Assembly (NCBI RefSeq): GCF_047634455.1
Contig: NZ_JBLIAI010000021.1
Span: forward strand, 1 to 42,754
Origin: Maritalea sp047634455
Lineage (GTDB): Bacteria; Pseudomonadota; Alphaproteobacteria; Rhizobiales; Devosiaceae
DNA: 42,754 nt
Direction: 5' to 3'
Position 1 is the first letter of the stretch. Each line of letters opens with the position of its first letter. Below are positions 9,012-17,311 of the stretch, one piece after another. The translations under genes and the position numbers were made by a program. The notes beneath the pieces were generated by a model. It saw nothing but the letters and a program-made list of their open reading frames with translations. It did not search any database and was not told the origin of the DNA.

Positions 9012-10613
9012 TTAGCTTGCCTGCAAGCGACTGAGCGGTGGCACGATGCGTTTTTTGTCCGCCTCAGAATCTATGCCAGCAATCAGGTCCACCGTAACGT
9101 CTTCAGCCTCGGGCCTTCCAAACAGATAACCTTGACCGATGTCGCAACCAAATGCCTTCATCGCCTCCAGCTGTGCCGTGGTCTCGATACCTTCGGCGAC
9201 AATCGTTGTTTCCAAATTCTTACCAAGCGCGAAGATTGCCCCTACAATTTTTGCCATCCGCTCACTCTCGCCGCATTCTTGAACGAACAGCTGATCGATT
9301 TTGATTTTGTCAAATTCAATTTTCGTCAAACGCGAGAAGCTTGAATATCCCGTACCAAAATCATCGAGTGCAATTCGAATGCCCGCGTTCTTTAGATCAA
9401 CAAGGGTTGCGATTACTGTCTCGTGATCATGCACAAAACAACTTTCGGTCACTTCTAGCTCCAAGCGGTGCGGGGGCAACCCGCATTCTGACAACATGCC
9501 AATTATACGAGCGCTCAGCAATCGGTCGCGCAGTTGAGATGGCGACAAATTGAATGACAATGTTTTGTCGTCTGGCCAATCACATGCGGCAAGGCATGCC
9601 TTTTTGAACAGAGATTCGGACAGTTCAATAATTTGTCCAGACTGTTCTGCAATGCCGATAAAAATACTTGGAGGGATCATCGTCCCATCAGCTTGGCGCC
9701 AGCGTGCCAGTGCCTCAAACCCCAGAATTTCGCCCGTATTGAGGTCAATATAGGGTTGATAATGAACGCAGATTTGATCACCACCGATTGCTCGGCGTAA
9801 CTCCAATTCTATCCTTGAGCGTTCTACAATTTCTGCGCCCATGCCTTGGGTGAACATTTGGCACGTACCCTTGGACTGTTTTTTTGCTTTGTACATTGCA
9901 AGGTCTGAAAACTCCAATGCACGATCAAGCGAGGTCGTGTGTTCGGGCATCATTGCGATGCCAATTGATGCGCCGATTTCCACCTGAATACCCTTAATTT
10001 CAAAGGGCTTTTCGAGTGCCTTAGTTGTTTTTTGTGCAATTTGCAGCGCGTCTTGCTTGTGCGTAACGCTCAACAAGGCAGCAAATTCGTCGCCCCCCAG
10101 GCGAAAGACCTGGTGCTCAGAAAGCAGCCACTTTAGCCGATCACCGACTTGGACCAACAATTCATCACCCCCAGCATGCCCCACCAGGTCGTTGACGGCC
10201 TTAAAGCCATCCAGATCAAGCGCCAGAACGGCGTAGAGTTTTGTGGGGTGTTGCGAGATCGAAGCTTCCAGTTGTTCAGCTTTACTCTGCAAACACTGAC
10301 GATTAGGCAAACGGGTCAATGGATCATGTTGGGTGAGCCAAACGATTTCGTCTTCAGCGTTACCGCGCCCTAGCGCTTCTCTTCGAAAATCCGCATGGCG
10401 CCGCAACGCAAAAACCATACTGCCAATCCCAGCTAAAATCAGGCCCCGCATTGCCTCGCGTAGATTGTAGCTCTCCAAGTCTCCAAATAATTTGGAGACC
10501 AACGTCAAAGGTTCCCATTGCGCAACAAAGGACCAAACCGCCACAACAACCGCAGCTATGATCAAAGCATCTGTTCTGGCGTTGCCTGATTTTAGCGGTT
10601 TTTTGCTGCCCAT
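9012..10613 (-). CDS. Membrane GGDEF-EAL protein (c-di-GMP cyclase/phosphodiesterase)
   Basis: 533 aa. Two N-terminal membrane segments (about 14-32 and 54-70) are followed by a GGDEF domain (intact GGDEF at 173-177) and an EAL domain (EAL at 300-302). The positions where an inhibitory RxxD site would sit (164-167) read LSEH, so product inhibition is not expected. EAL metal and catalytic motifs are kept: FNLS, ELEVTES, LDDFGTGYSS, KIKID, AEGIET and GQGYLFG. Both activities are therefore possible, with the phosphodiesterase well supported. There is no sensory domain beyond the short membrane hairpin. The protein ends in PPLSRLQAS, and its last codons are identical in DNA to those of the next EAL gene. 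Confidence 0.92.
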   Translation of the reverse strand: MGSKKPLKSGNARTDALIIAAVVVAVWSFVAQWEPLTLVSKLFGDLESYNLREAMRGLILAGIGSMVFALRRHADFRREALGRGNAEDEIVWLTQHDPLTRLPNRQCLQSKAEQLEASISQHPTKLYAVLALDLDGFKAVNDLVGHAGGDELLVQVGDRLKWLLSEHQVFRLGGDEFAALLSVTHKQDALQIAQKTTKALEKPFEIKGIQVEIGASIGIAMMPEHTTSLDRALEFSDLAMYKAKKQSKGTCQMFTQGMGAEIVERSRIELELRRAIGGDQICVHYQPYIDLNTGEILGFEALARWRQADGTMIPPSIFIGIAEQSGQIIELSESLFKKACLAACDWPDDKTLSFNLSPSQLRDRLLSARIIGMLSECGLPPHRLELEVTESCFVHDHETVIATLVDLKNAGIRIALDDFGTGYSSFSRLTKIEFDKIKIDQLFVQECGESERMAKIVGAIFALGKNLETTIVAEGIETTAQLEAMKAFGCDIGQGYLFGRPEAEDVTVDLIAGIDSEADKKRIVPPLSRLQAS

Positions 10614-10772
10614 TTAGCTTTCTCGTTCTTTCTGCGTGATCGCTTTAGCGCCAGCGTACGGGACGAGATTTAATTTTCCCCGAATGGAAACAGGTCCGAG
10701 GCTCGTATATATGCTTAGATAGTTAAGTTTTTACATGGTTTTCGCACCCACAACCAAGATAGCATGGTCTGG

Positions 10773-11951
10773 CTAGCTTGCCTGCAAGCGACTGACCAGC
10801 GGAACGACCACCGATGCCTCATAGCTAATGTCGTGATTGACGTGTTTTGCATCCCGCGGGCTGCCCAACAAAAATCCTTGCGCAATATCACAGCCCATTT
10901 GGCTTATGATGTGGAGCTGTTGTTCGGTTTCCACCCCTTCGGCAACCACAACAACATCAAGACTTTTACCCAAGGCCACCATCGCTTCGACGATTTTTTT
11001 CACACGATAATCGCCACAACATTCCGCAACGAAATGCCGATCAATCTTGAGTTTATCAATCGGCGTTTTCGCCAACCGCAGAAAACTTGAATACCCAGTT
11101 CCAAGATCGTCCAAAGAAATGCTAACGCCCAACGCGCGCAATTCGCGAAGCGCCGTGCCCGCGCGTTTGCCTTCCAACACAAGTGTGCTCTCAGTTAACT
11201 CGAGTTCCAATCTGTGTGGCGGCAGGCCGAATTCTTGCAAAAGGCTGATGATATCACTCGCAAAATCCAGTTCATGCAATTGCAGCGCCGAGATGTTAAA
11301 TGACAAAGTGAGGTGCGACGGCCAGCTCTTAGCTTCATTGCAGGCAATCTTAAACAGCATGGTGGACAGTTCACCGATTTGGCCGGTTTTTTCAGCCACC
11401 TCTATAAAAATGCTGGGTGGAATGAAGCTGCCATCGCGCTGTGGCCAACGGGCCAGGGCTTCGTAACCAGCCAATTTGTTGCTGCGCACACAAAAATATG
11501 GCTGGTAGTGAATTGTCAATTCTTCCCGCGCTATCGCGCTGCGCAGCCTATGCTCTATGTGGTCAATGTCTGTTTGGTAGCCAAAATGAACGTCGCTTTC
11601 GCTTGGCTCTACACAAACGGATTGAGCATGAACGTCAGGATGATCCGTCACGTGAGAGCCTGCGTGTGCGATAGAATCTGCATGCATGTCATTGACGAGC
11701 TGCGACGTGATTTTGTTGTGCGCTGTCGTGGTGCAATGTTGGCATAAGCGCGCCATGACCAAAAAAATCATAAAGGCACCGGCAAGCATCAGTTCATCAA
11801 CATTGGTGTCTTGCGCCGATTGCAGGAGACCTTGTAGGCGATCCACAATGTTGGCATAGGTGAAAAACCACCAGGACGTGAATGTCCCTGCTAGCAATAT
11901 GGCCACTTCATAGAGCAATTGCGAAACGCTCAATCTGATTTTTTTAGGCAC
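10773..11951 (-). CDS. Membrane EAL-domain c-di-GMP phosphodiesterase
   Basis: 392 aa with two membrane segments (about 14-34 and 52-70), a polar His-rich linker (about 77-125) and an EAL domain (EAL at 164-166). The catalytic motifs FNIS, LELTES, LDDLGTGYSS, LKID, AEGVET and AQGFLLG are retained, so the enzyme should hydrolyse c-di-GMP. There is no GGDEF domain. Similarity to the EAL half of the neighbour at 9012-10613 runs through to the tail VPLVSRLQAS. The start is GTG (11951) with a GGGGGGAG tract only one base upstream, which is unusually close; the next in-frame Met is inside the second membrane segment, so GTG is preferred. The 159-bp gap to the GGDEF-EAL gene leaves room for a separate promoter. 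Confidence 0.88.
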   Translation of the reverse strand: MPKKIRLSVSQLLYEVAILLAGTFTSWWFFTYANIVDRLQGLLQSAQDTNVDELMLAGAFMIFLVMARLCQHCTTTAHNKITSQLVNDMHADSIAHAGSHVTDHPDVHAQSVCVEPSESDVHFGYQTDIDHIEHRLRSAIAREELTIHYQPYFCVRSNKLAGYEALARWPQRDGSFIPPSIFIEVAEKTGQIGELSTMLFKIACNEAKSWPSHLTLSFNISALQLHELDFASDIISLLQEFGLPPHRLELELTESTLVLEGKRAGTALRELRALGVSISLDDLGTGYSSFLRLAKTPIDKLKIDRHFVAECCGDYRVKKIVEAMVALGKSLDVVVVAEGVETEQQLHIISQMGCDIAQGFLLGSPRDAKHVNHDISYEASVVVPLVSRLQAS

Positions 11952-12065
11952 GCTCCCCCCAGGAGTGATCCAGCCAAAACTAGGGGTAATAATTTTCCAA
12001 ATATATGAAGATATACTTACGTTAAATACGAAAGGGAGCGTTTGGAACCAATATTACATTCAAAA

Positions 12066-12128
12066 ATGCATATATTTCAGGCCCTCAACCTGATGGTTGC
12101 AGCCAATTTGCATTCGTCTGGTCCTTAA
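12066..12128 (+). CDS. Possible 20-codon leader ORF before the decarboxylase
   Basis: ATG at 12066 opens a frame reading MHIFQALNLMVAANLHSSGP and stops at TAA 12126-12128, inside the loop of the terminator hairpin at 12117-12144. No ribosome binding site is obvious and no codon is strikingly enriched, although the first codons are His-Ile-Phe. It is listed only because its position matches that of leader peptides in attenuators. It may be chance. Confidence 0.25.
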   Translation: MHIFQALNLMVAANLHSSGP

Positions 12129-12144
12129 TCAGGACTAGATTTTT
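12086..12144 (+). terminator. Candidate attenuator: hairpin plus intrinsic terminator before the decarboxylase
   Basis: A first hairpin is CAACC-TGAT-GGTTG at 12086-12099. A second is TCTGGTCCT (12117-12125), loop TAATC, AGGACTAGA (12131-12139), nine pairs including one G-U, followed by T5 (12140-12144). This is a normal intrinsic terminator on the plus strand, 75 bp before the decarboxylase ATG. CCTGAT (12089-12094) can pair with ATCAGG (12128-12133), which would disrupt both hairpins and so act as an antiterminator. No gene ends just upstream on the plus strand, so a terminator here makes most sense as part of a leader. Confidence 0.55.
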
Positions 12145-12219
12145 GAGTTGAAATTGTGCTCGTTAACGGAGCAAGTTATTCACCCACCGAATCTAACAAC
12201 GCGAAAATGCAGCACCTTT

Positions 12220-13683
12220 ATGTCCAAAGACTTTGCCGAAACAGGCCAATTCCAATCCTATCTTTCCAAAATTGGGGCGGGTTTGGATGAATTCGTAAAA
12301 TTTGAACACGAAGATGCGCTCGCGCTGGGCAAGACATGGCAAGAGAGCCTGAACGAGCCGCTGCCACAAACGGGCGTCGGCCTTGAGGCGGTAAGCGAGC
12401 TGCTTGTTGAACAAGTGATCGCCAATGGCTCTGCAATTATTCGACCCGGTTTTACATCGTTTATTACCACGGGTGGTACGACGGCATCGGCTATTGCATC
12501 AGCTGCCGGGTCAATTGGCTCGCCACAACGCTACACACTAAACGCCTTTAATTTCTTGGAGGAATTGTCGCTCGATTGGCTGTCAGAAATGTGCGGCGTC
12601 GCGGGCATGAAAGGCATTTACTCGACGGGCGGATCGGTCGCAAACTTGATCGCGTTGGGTGGTGCGCGGCAATGGGCATTTGAACAGGTGGGGCATGATG
12701 TTGCGGCTGAGGGTGTGGACCGACCGGTGCGGATTTATGCCAGCGCTGAGTGTCACCACACCATTCAGAGGTCAGCTGGCGTGCTGGGCTTAGGGCGACG
12801 CTGCGTCCGCTTGATCGCCTGCGACGATCAAAAGCGTATGCGGCCTGAAGCACTTGCGGCCGCCATTGAAGAAGATTTGGCTGCAAATCTATTGCCTGTC
12901 GCAATTGTTGCGAATGCTGGAAGCACCAATACCGGCGCAATCGACCCAATTCGCGCCATAGGCGAAATCGCTGTTGCCAACAAAATCTGGTTTCACGTGG
13001 ATGGTGCTTATGGATTACCCGGTGTTTTGGATGATCGTATTGCGCACCTATTTGATGGATTAGAACTTGCCGACAGCGTCATTGTAGATCCGCACAAATG
13101 GTTGGGGGCTTGCGTCGGCATCGCCGCGACTTTCGTCCGCGACCGCAAGATATTGCATCGCGCTTTTACGCAGGAACCTGCGGACTATTTAGAGGGTTCG
13201 GTTGATTACCAGGATGGGGCAAACACCCCGACACATTCGATGGACGATTTCGGCATCCCCTATTTTGACTTTGGGGTTGAACTTAGCGCCCCCTCGCGCG
13301 GCGTTGCTGTTTGGGCGATGCTCAAAGAGATCGGCGTTGATGGCATGCGGCAGCGCATAAAACGGCACAATGACATGGCGCAGCGGGTTGCGGCACGTGC
13401 ACGGGCAGATGATCGGCTGGAGCTGGTTCTGGAGCCGAGCCTGTCAATTTGTTGTTTTCGTTATGTTGCGCCTGGCATTGACGACCTCAATACCTTTAAT
13501 CAACGCATTCACCGTCGCTTGGTGCGTGGCAACACCTTTATCCCCAGCACCACCAAGGTTGGCGACATCTTGGCTATCCGCCCCTGTTTTGTTGGCGCAC
13601 GCAGTGTGACAGGTCAGGATGACGGTTTGGTCGATGAAGTTTTACGGCTGGGGGATCAGTTACTTGCCGAATTAGGCGCGTAA
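12220..13683 (+). CDS. Pyridoxal-phosphate-dependent group II amino-acid decarboxylase
   Basis: 487 aa from the ATG at 12220 (an in-frame TTG at 12148 would add 24 residues). It belongs to the group II decarboxylase fold shared by aromatic amino acid, 2,4-diaminobutyrate and glutamate decarboxylases. Visible landmarks are STGGSVANL (cofactor phosphate region), FHVDGAYG (Asp that contacts the pyridine nitrogen) and the Schiff-base lysine in VDPHKWLG (K293). The substrate is not determinable; the sequence is closer to aromatic-type enzymes than to GadB. No clear Shine-Dalgarno lies before the ATG. An attenuator-like leader precedes it. The 3' end overlaps the convergent Mur-ligase gene by 12 bp. 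Confidence 0.85.
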   Translation: MSKDFAETGQFQSYLSKIGAGLDEFVKFEHEDALALGKTWQESLNEPLPQTGVGLEAVSELLVEQVIANGSAIIRPGFTSFITTGGTTASAIASAAGSIGSPQRYTLNAFNFLEELSLDWLSEMCGVAGMKGIYSTGGSVANLIALGGARQWAFEQVGHDVAAEGVDRPVRIYASAECHHTIQRSAGVLGLGRRCVRLIACDDQKRMRPEALAAAIEEDLAANLLPVAIVANAGSTNTGAIDPIRAIGEIAVANKIWFHVDGAYGLPGVLDDRIAHLFDGLELADSVIVDPHKWLGACVGIAATFVRDRKILHRAFTQEPADYLEGSVDYQDGANTPTHSMDDFGIPYFDFGVELSAPSRGVAVWAMLKEIGVDGMRQRIKRHNDMAQRVAARARADDRLELVLEPSLSICCFRYVAPGIDDLNTFNQRIHRRLVRGNTFIPSTTKVGDILAIRPCFVGARSVTGQDDGLVDEVLRLGDQLLAELGA

Positions 13684-14931
13684 CAGTTTGCAGTTCTTAC
13701 ATTCAGTTTCCAGTGAACAAAGCTGAACCTTACAAGAAACTGGAGCGTCTTTTGCAGCAAATATCCGCCAGATTTTTGCATTTTTGGCCGATTTTAGAAT
13801 GATGAGGGCGTCAGGATGTGGCGCAATTGCCGCCAACACGTCATCAATCGTTTCACAAGCCAATACGTTCGCGGTTGGGTCAGCCTTTTTTATTCTTTGC
13901 GCACTTGAATAACACCTGCCAATCCCGATCAACAAGTCGACATGGGGTAAAGCACGATTCAGCGTTTGCCTATATTTTTGTGCCCCACCATTGCCTGTGT
14001 CCGACAAATGACCGAGCACCATGATCATCGGGCCATTTCTTATGTTCTCCAAGTCATTGATGAACAGCTGTGTGGACCAAAGCGGTGCCTTATAGCTATC
14101 GAGCAGGAAACTCTGACCGTCTTGTGTTTGCTGGATATTGCCCCGGTTTTCAATTGATCCCATTTCAGCGAGAACTTTAATTGCAGGTTCGATTGCCAAC
14201 CCCATTGCATGCACAACAGCGATGGCCAAAAGTACATTGTGCAGCGCAATGGTTCCTACGAATTTGGTCTGCACAAAATGGGTATGCCCCTCGACTGTGA
14301 CGTCAAATGACAGTTGCCGCTTCCAGTCCGCACTGCGGATATGCGCGCGGATGTCAGCATCACGTTCACAGCTGACCGTTATTTGTTTGACGTCTTTATT
14401 TGCACGTTCTGCAATTTGAGCGATATGTTCATCGTCGATGTTGAGGCAGGCCGTCCCCCCCGGCACGAGCGAGGCGAGGATTTTCTCTTTCTCAAGAACA
14501 ATATCATGTGAAGACGGGAACGCTTTGGCGTGATCTGTGCCAATGGCCGTTAAAACGGCAATATTTGTGGGGATATCGCGCACGAGATAGTCCAAATAAC
14601 CTGACCCACCGGCCGCGGATATTTCTTGCACCACGGTTTGGTTGTTCTTAACAAGTTTTCGAAACGTTCTGTAGACGCTGCGCTGAGAATTGCTTGAGTA
14701 CCCCATTTGCACGTCTTGTCCATAGGCTTTTGACAAGATGCGATTAACCAGCATTACGGTGGTTGATTTGCCGCAACTTCCGGTAACCCCGACCACAAAC
14801 GGCGTTTTTTCTTTGATATTTTTGACCGCTGCCCTGCGCTCGCTGGCGCGCACCAATTGATACCAGTTTCCTGCCAGTTTTTCTGACATTTGATGTTTAA
14901 AAACGCTGATTTTTTGTCTTGTTGTTTGCAA
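13672..14931 (-). CDS. Orphan MurF-like Mur ligase with a four-cysteine C-terminal tail
   Basis: 419-aa ATP-dependent amide ligase of the Mur family. The P-loop is GSCGKST (51-57) in VGVTGSCGKSTT. EISAAGGSGYLDYLV and NIAVLTAIGTDH match the MurF central domain, and NRGNIQQTQDGQSFLLDSYKA corresponds to the MurF ligand loop. The usual N-terminal UDP-sugar domain of about 80 residues is missing, since the P-loop domain starts near residue 40. The C-terminus has four cysteines in 15 residues (C400, C405, C411, C414; CX4CX5CX2C), a possible metal site. It is not next to dcw or polyglutamate genes. The start is TTG at 14931; an ATG at 14889 is the alternative. It probably joins an amino acid to a carboxylate, but substrates are unknown. 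Confidence 0.75.
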   Translation of the reverse strand: MQTTRQKISVFKHQMSEKLAGNWYQLVRASERRAAVKNIKEKTPFVVGVTGSCGKSTTVMLVNRILSKAYGQDVQMGYSSNSQRSVYRTFRKLVKNNQTVVQEISAAGGSGYLDYLVRDIPTNIAVLTAIGTDHAKAFPSSHDIVLEKEKILASLVPGGTACLNIDDEHIAQIAERANKDVKQITVSCERDADIRAHIRSADWKRQLSFDVTVEGHTHFVQTKFVGTIALHNVLLAIAVVHAMGLAIEPAIKVLAEMGSIENRGNIQQTQDGQSFLLDSYKAPLWSTQLFINDLENIRNGPMIMVLGHLSDTGNGGAQKYRQTLNRALPHVDLLIGIGRCYSSAQRIKKADPTANVLACETIDDVLAAIAPHPDALIILKSAKNAKIWRIFAAKDAPVSCKVQLCSLETECKNCKLLRA

Positions 14932-15456
14932 CGATTTTCTCAGTTCTTTAAAAACAAGGCATCAAAGTTGGTGTGAAACTTTGCACAGGCCTACTCTCGC
15001 AGCCGTGGACATTCACGACAACCCGGCACCATTCGACAATGGGTCAGTGTACACGAAATTGGTTCATTGCTTGCGGCAAATACACGCCAAAGTTTTGCGA
15101 CGGCCCTAGCACAAACACAATTGGCCCGGATTTGATGTCAAGCTGGCCCCATGGCGGCTAGGTGTTCTTGCCATTTTGATTAGGTTTTTCGCGGTTTGCT
15201 CAGGCATAGGTGGATAGATTGCCCGGCAGGAAAAATGGAGATATCAAAAAAAGTGATGTGTAAAATACCGCAATCTGGTTGTGGTTTTTGCGTAATGCCC
15301 TAAATATTAAGGCAAGGCCAATGCTGACCACTAAGATTGTCGAGCAATCGGGATGAATTGACCTGCGTCATGTTGCCTGATCGGTGTATCGATATAGTTT
15401 GGGTATAAAGGGCCGAGTTATTTGTGCTAGGTTATGTAAGATAGGGGTATCAATTG
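14932..15456. other. 525-bp gene-free region before hemA
   Basis: I find no convincing gene on either strand. The segment between the TTG start of the Mur-ligase gene and hemA must hold both promoters, but no strong -35/-10 pair stands out; TATAGT at 15393-15398 and TATAAA near 15414 are the best -10 candidates for hemA. A weak hairpin with TGCC/GGCA arms lies near 15296-15314. The ribosome binding site of hemA (AGGGG, about 15442-15446) is at the right end. Confidence 0.5.
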
Positions 15457-16737
15457 ATGGATTATCGCGGACTATTTGAGGACGCCATTGATACTTTGCG
15501 TCGTGAAAAACGCTATCGCGTATTTGCCGATTTGGAACGCATTGCCGGACATTTCCCCAAAGCGATCTATCGCGATAGTGCTGACAATGAACGCGAGATC
15601 ACCATCTGGTGCTCCAATGACTATTTGGGCATGGGGCAACATCACAAAGTCATTGCTGCCATGCAAGACACAGCGGGCAAGCTGGGTGCAGGTGCCGGTG
15701 GTACGCGCAACATTGCAGGCACCAACCGGCCACTGGTTGAGTTGGAACGCTCATTGGCCGATTTGCACCGCAAAGAAGCGGCGCTGGTTTTTACATCTGG
15801 CTTTGTTTCTAACGAGGCATCAATTTCCACGATTGCGCGGCTCATCCCTGATTGTTTGGTGATCTCGGATCAACTCAATCACGCTTCGATGATTGCGGGT
15901 GTGAAACAGTCTGGTATGGAAAAGAAGATTTTCCGTCATAATGACATGACCCATCTGCGTGAAATTTTGGAGGCGGCTGGCAAAGATCGCCCCAAGATGA
16001 TTGTTTTTGAATCTGTTTATTCAATGGATGGCGACGTCGCCCTGATCGAACAGATCGCAGATCTGGCGGACGAGTTCAACGCGCTGACTTACATTGATGA
16101 AGTGCATGCTGTTGGCATGTATGGTCCACGCGGCGCGGGAATTTGTGAGCGCGACGGGCTCATGCAGCGTATTGATATTATTGAAGGCACCATGGCCAAA
16201 GCATATGGCGTGATGGGCGGCTATATTACCGCAAGCCAGCCAATTGTTGACGCTGTGCGCTCGTATGCATCTGAGTTTATCTTCACCACAGCTTTGCCAC
16301 CAGCGCTTTGCGCAGCAGCGCATGCGTCGATTGAGCATTTGAAAAGTTCAAACTCGGAGCGAGAAAGCCAGCAGCGACAAGCCCGAAAGGCCAAAGAAAT
16401 TCTATCGGCCGCGGGCCTGCCGGTCATGCCTACCGACACCCACATTGTTCCTGTAATTGTTGGCGATGCACGCTGCTGCAAGGCGGCAAGCGACATGCTT
16501 TTGGACAAACACAACATTTATATTCAACCCATCAACTACCCAACGGTGCCAAAAGACACTGAGCGGTTGCGGATAACGCCAACACCGTTGCACACCGATG
16601 AGATGTTGTTTGAGTTGCGCGATGCTTTGGTTAGCGTTTGGAAAGTGTTGGACCTGCCGATGAATATCGATACGTCACAACTTACCGCCCATGCGCTTAA
16701 TTCTGGCGATTTGGTTCTGCCCACAACAGGTGGCTAG
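15457..16737 (+). CDS. hemA: 5-aminolevulinate synthase
   Basis: 426-aa PLP enzyme condensing glycine and succinyl-CoA to 5-aminolevulinate, the first step of haem and tetrapyrrole synthesis in alphaproteobacteria. The sequence starts MDYRGLFEDAIDTLRREKRYR, a typical ALAS opening. It contains IWCSNDYLGMGQH, GAGGTRNIAGT, the cofactor Asp segment YIDEVHAVGMYG and the Schiff-base lysine in EGTMAKAYGVMGGY at K248, the same number as in the Rhodobacter enzyme. ATG at 15457 follows AGGGG at a spacing of about 10 bases; a TTG three bases upstream is less likely. It is monocistronic and its stop codon shares CTAG with the convergent ACT-domain gene. Confidence 0.96.
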   Translation: MDYRGLFEDAIDTLRREKRYRVFADLERIAGHFPKAIYRDSADNEREITIWCSNDYLGMGQHHKVIAAMQDTAGKLGAGAGGTRNIAGTNRPLVELERSLADLHRKEAALVFTSGFVSNEASISTIARLIPDCLVISDQLNHASMIAGVKQSGMEKKIFRHNDMTHLREILEAAGKDRPKMIVFESVYSMDGDVALIEQIADLADEFNALTYIDEVHAVGMYGPRGAGICERDGLMQRIDIIEGTMAKAYGVMGGYITASQPIVDAVRSYASEFIFTTALPPALCAAAHASIEHLKSSNSERESQQRQARKAKEILSAAGLPVMPTDTHIVPVIVGDARCCKAASDMLLDKHNIYIQPINYPTVPKDTERLRITPTPLHTDEMLFELRDALVSVWKVLDLPMNIDTSQLTAHALNSGDLVLPTTGG

Positions 16738-17138
16738 CCTGCCAATTCATTGAGCGCAGTCATTGCGATTTCGATCTTGTCGACTGGGATAAACAAGTGG
16801 TCATGGTGATAACCTGCGACCACGTTGCATGGCACACCCACTTGCCTAAGTTTTTCAGAAATTGCCGCCATAAAGCCAACCGCTGCAAGTGCTGAGTGCA
16901 CACTGAGCGTAATTTTTTGGCAGATAAACTCATGCTCGATGCTGGCGTTTATGGCGTCTTCTTGGCGCAGGATAAGCGTTACCCCCTCGTCTTCCACAAA
17001 AGTCAGTACAGGCGCAAAATTGAGTTGATCAACAATAGTTTGCTGAACCGTTGCAAAAGCATAGCGGACGGGCGAAAGCGTGGGGTCCATACTTTTTAGC
17101 AGTTCACCTATGTCAGAACTGGGCGTTGTGCTTGTCAT
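16734..17138 (-). CDS. ACT-domain protein (DUF2241/ACT_7-like)
   Basis: 134-aa small soluble protein. The sequence from about residue 45 to the end has the ACT pattern: a strand-helix unit VHSALAAVGFMAAISEKLRQVGVPCNVVAGYHHDHLFIPVDK matches the second half of ACT domains that bind amino acids. The length and the HDHLFIP segment fit the DUF2241 group of stand-alone ACT proteins. Such proteins may sense amino acids, but no function is established here. ATG start at 17138. The stop codon TAG overlaps the hemA stop TAG through the palindrome CTAG at 16734-16737. Confidence 0.75.
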   Translation of the reverse strand: MTSTTPSSDIGELLKSMDPTLSPVRYAFATVQQTIVDQLNFAPVLTFVEDEGVTLILRQEDAINASIEHEFICQKITLSVHSALAAVGFMAAISEKLRQVGVPCNVVAGYHHDHLFIPVDKIEIAMTALNELAG

Positions 17139-17311
17139 CAGGCTGTTCCCTTTTTTCGCGGGTCGTCCCGAAATATCTGGCCTTTTGGTTCAGGTCGTCC
17201 TGATGGCGATGGGACCAATCTGCAACGCCGCTGCTTTGATTTCAAGGGCAAAATTGGGTGACCATAAGCCACCCAATTGGTTCGCATTTATTGCCAAGCG
17301 GAGGGAGGGGT

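Noticed and set aside
14973..15161. A 62-codon plus-strand open frame upstream of hemA
   Set aside because: Composition rich in Trp, Thr and His, no ribosome binding site, no motif; treated as non-coding.
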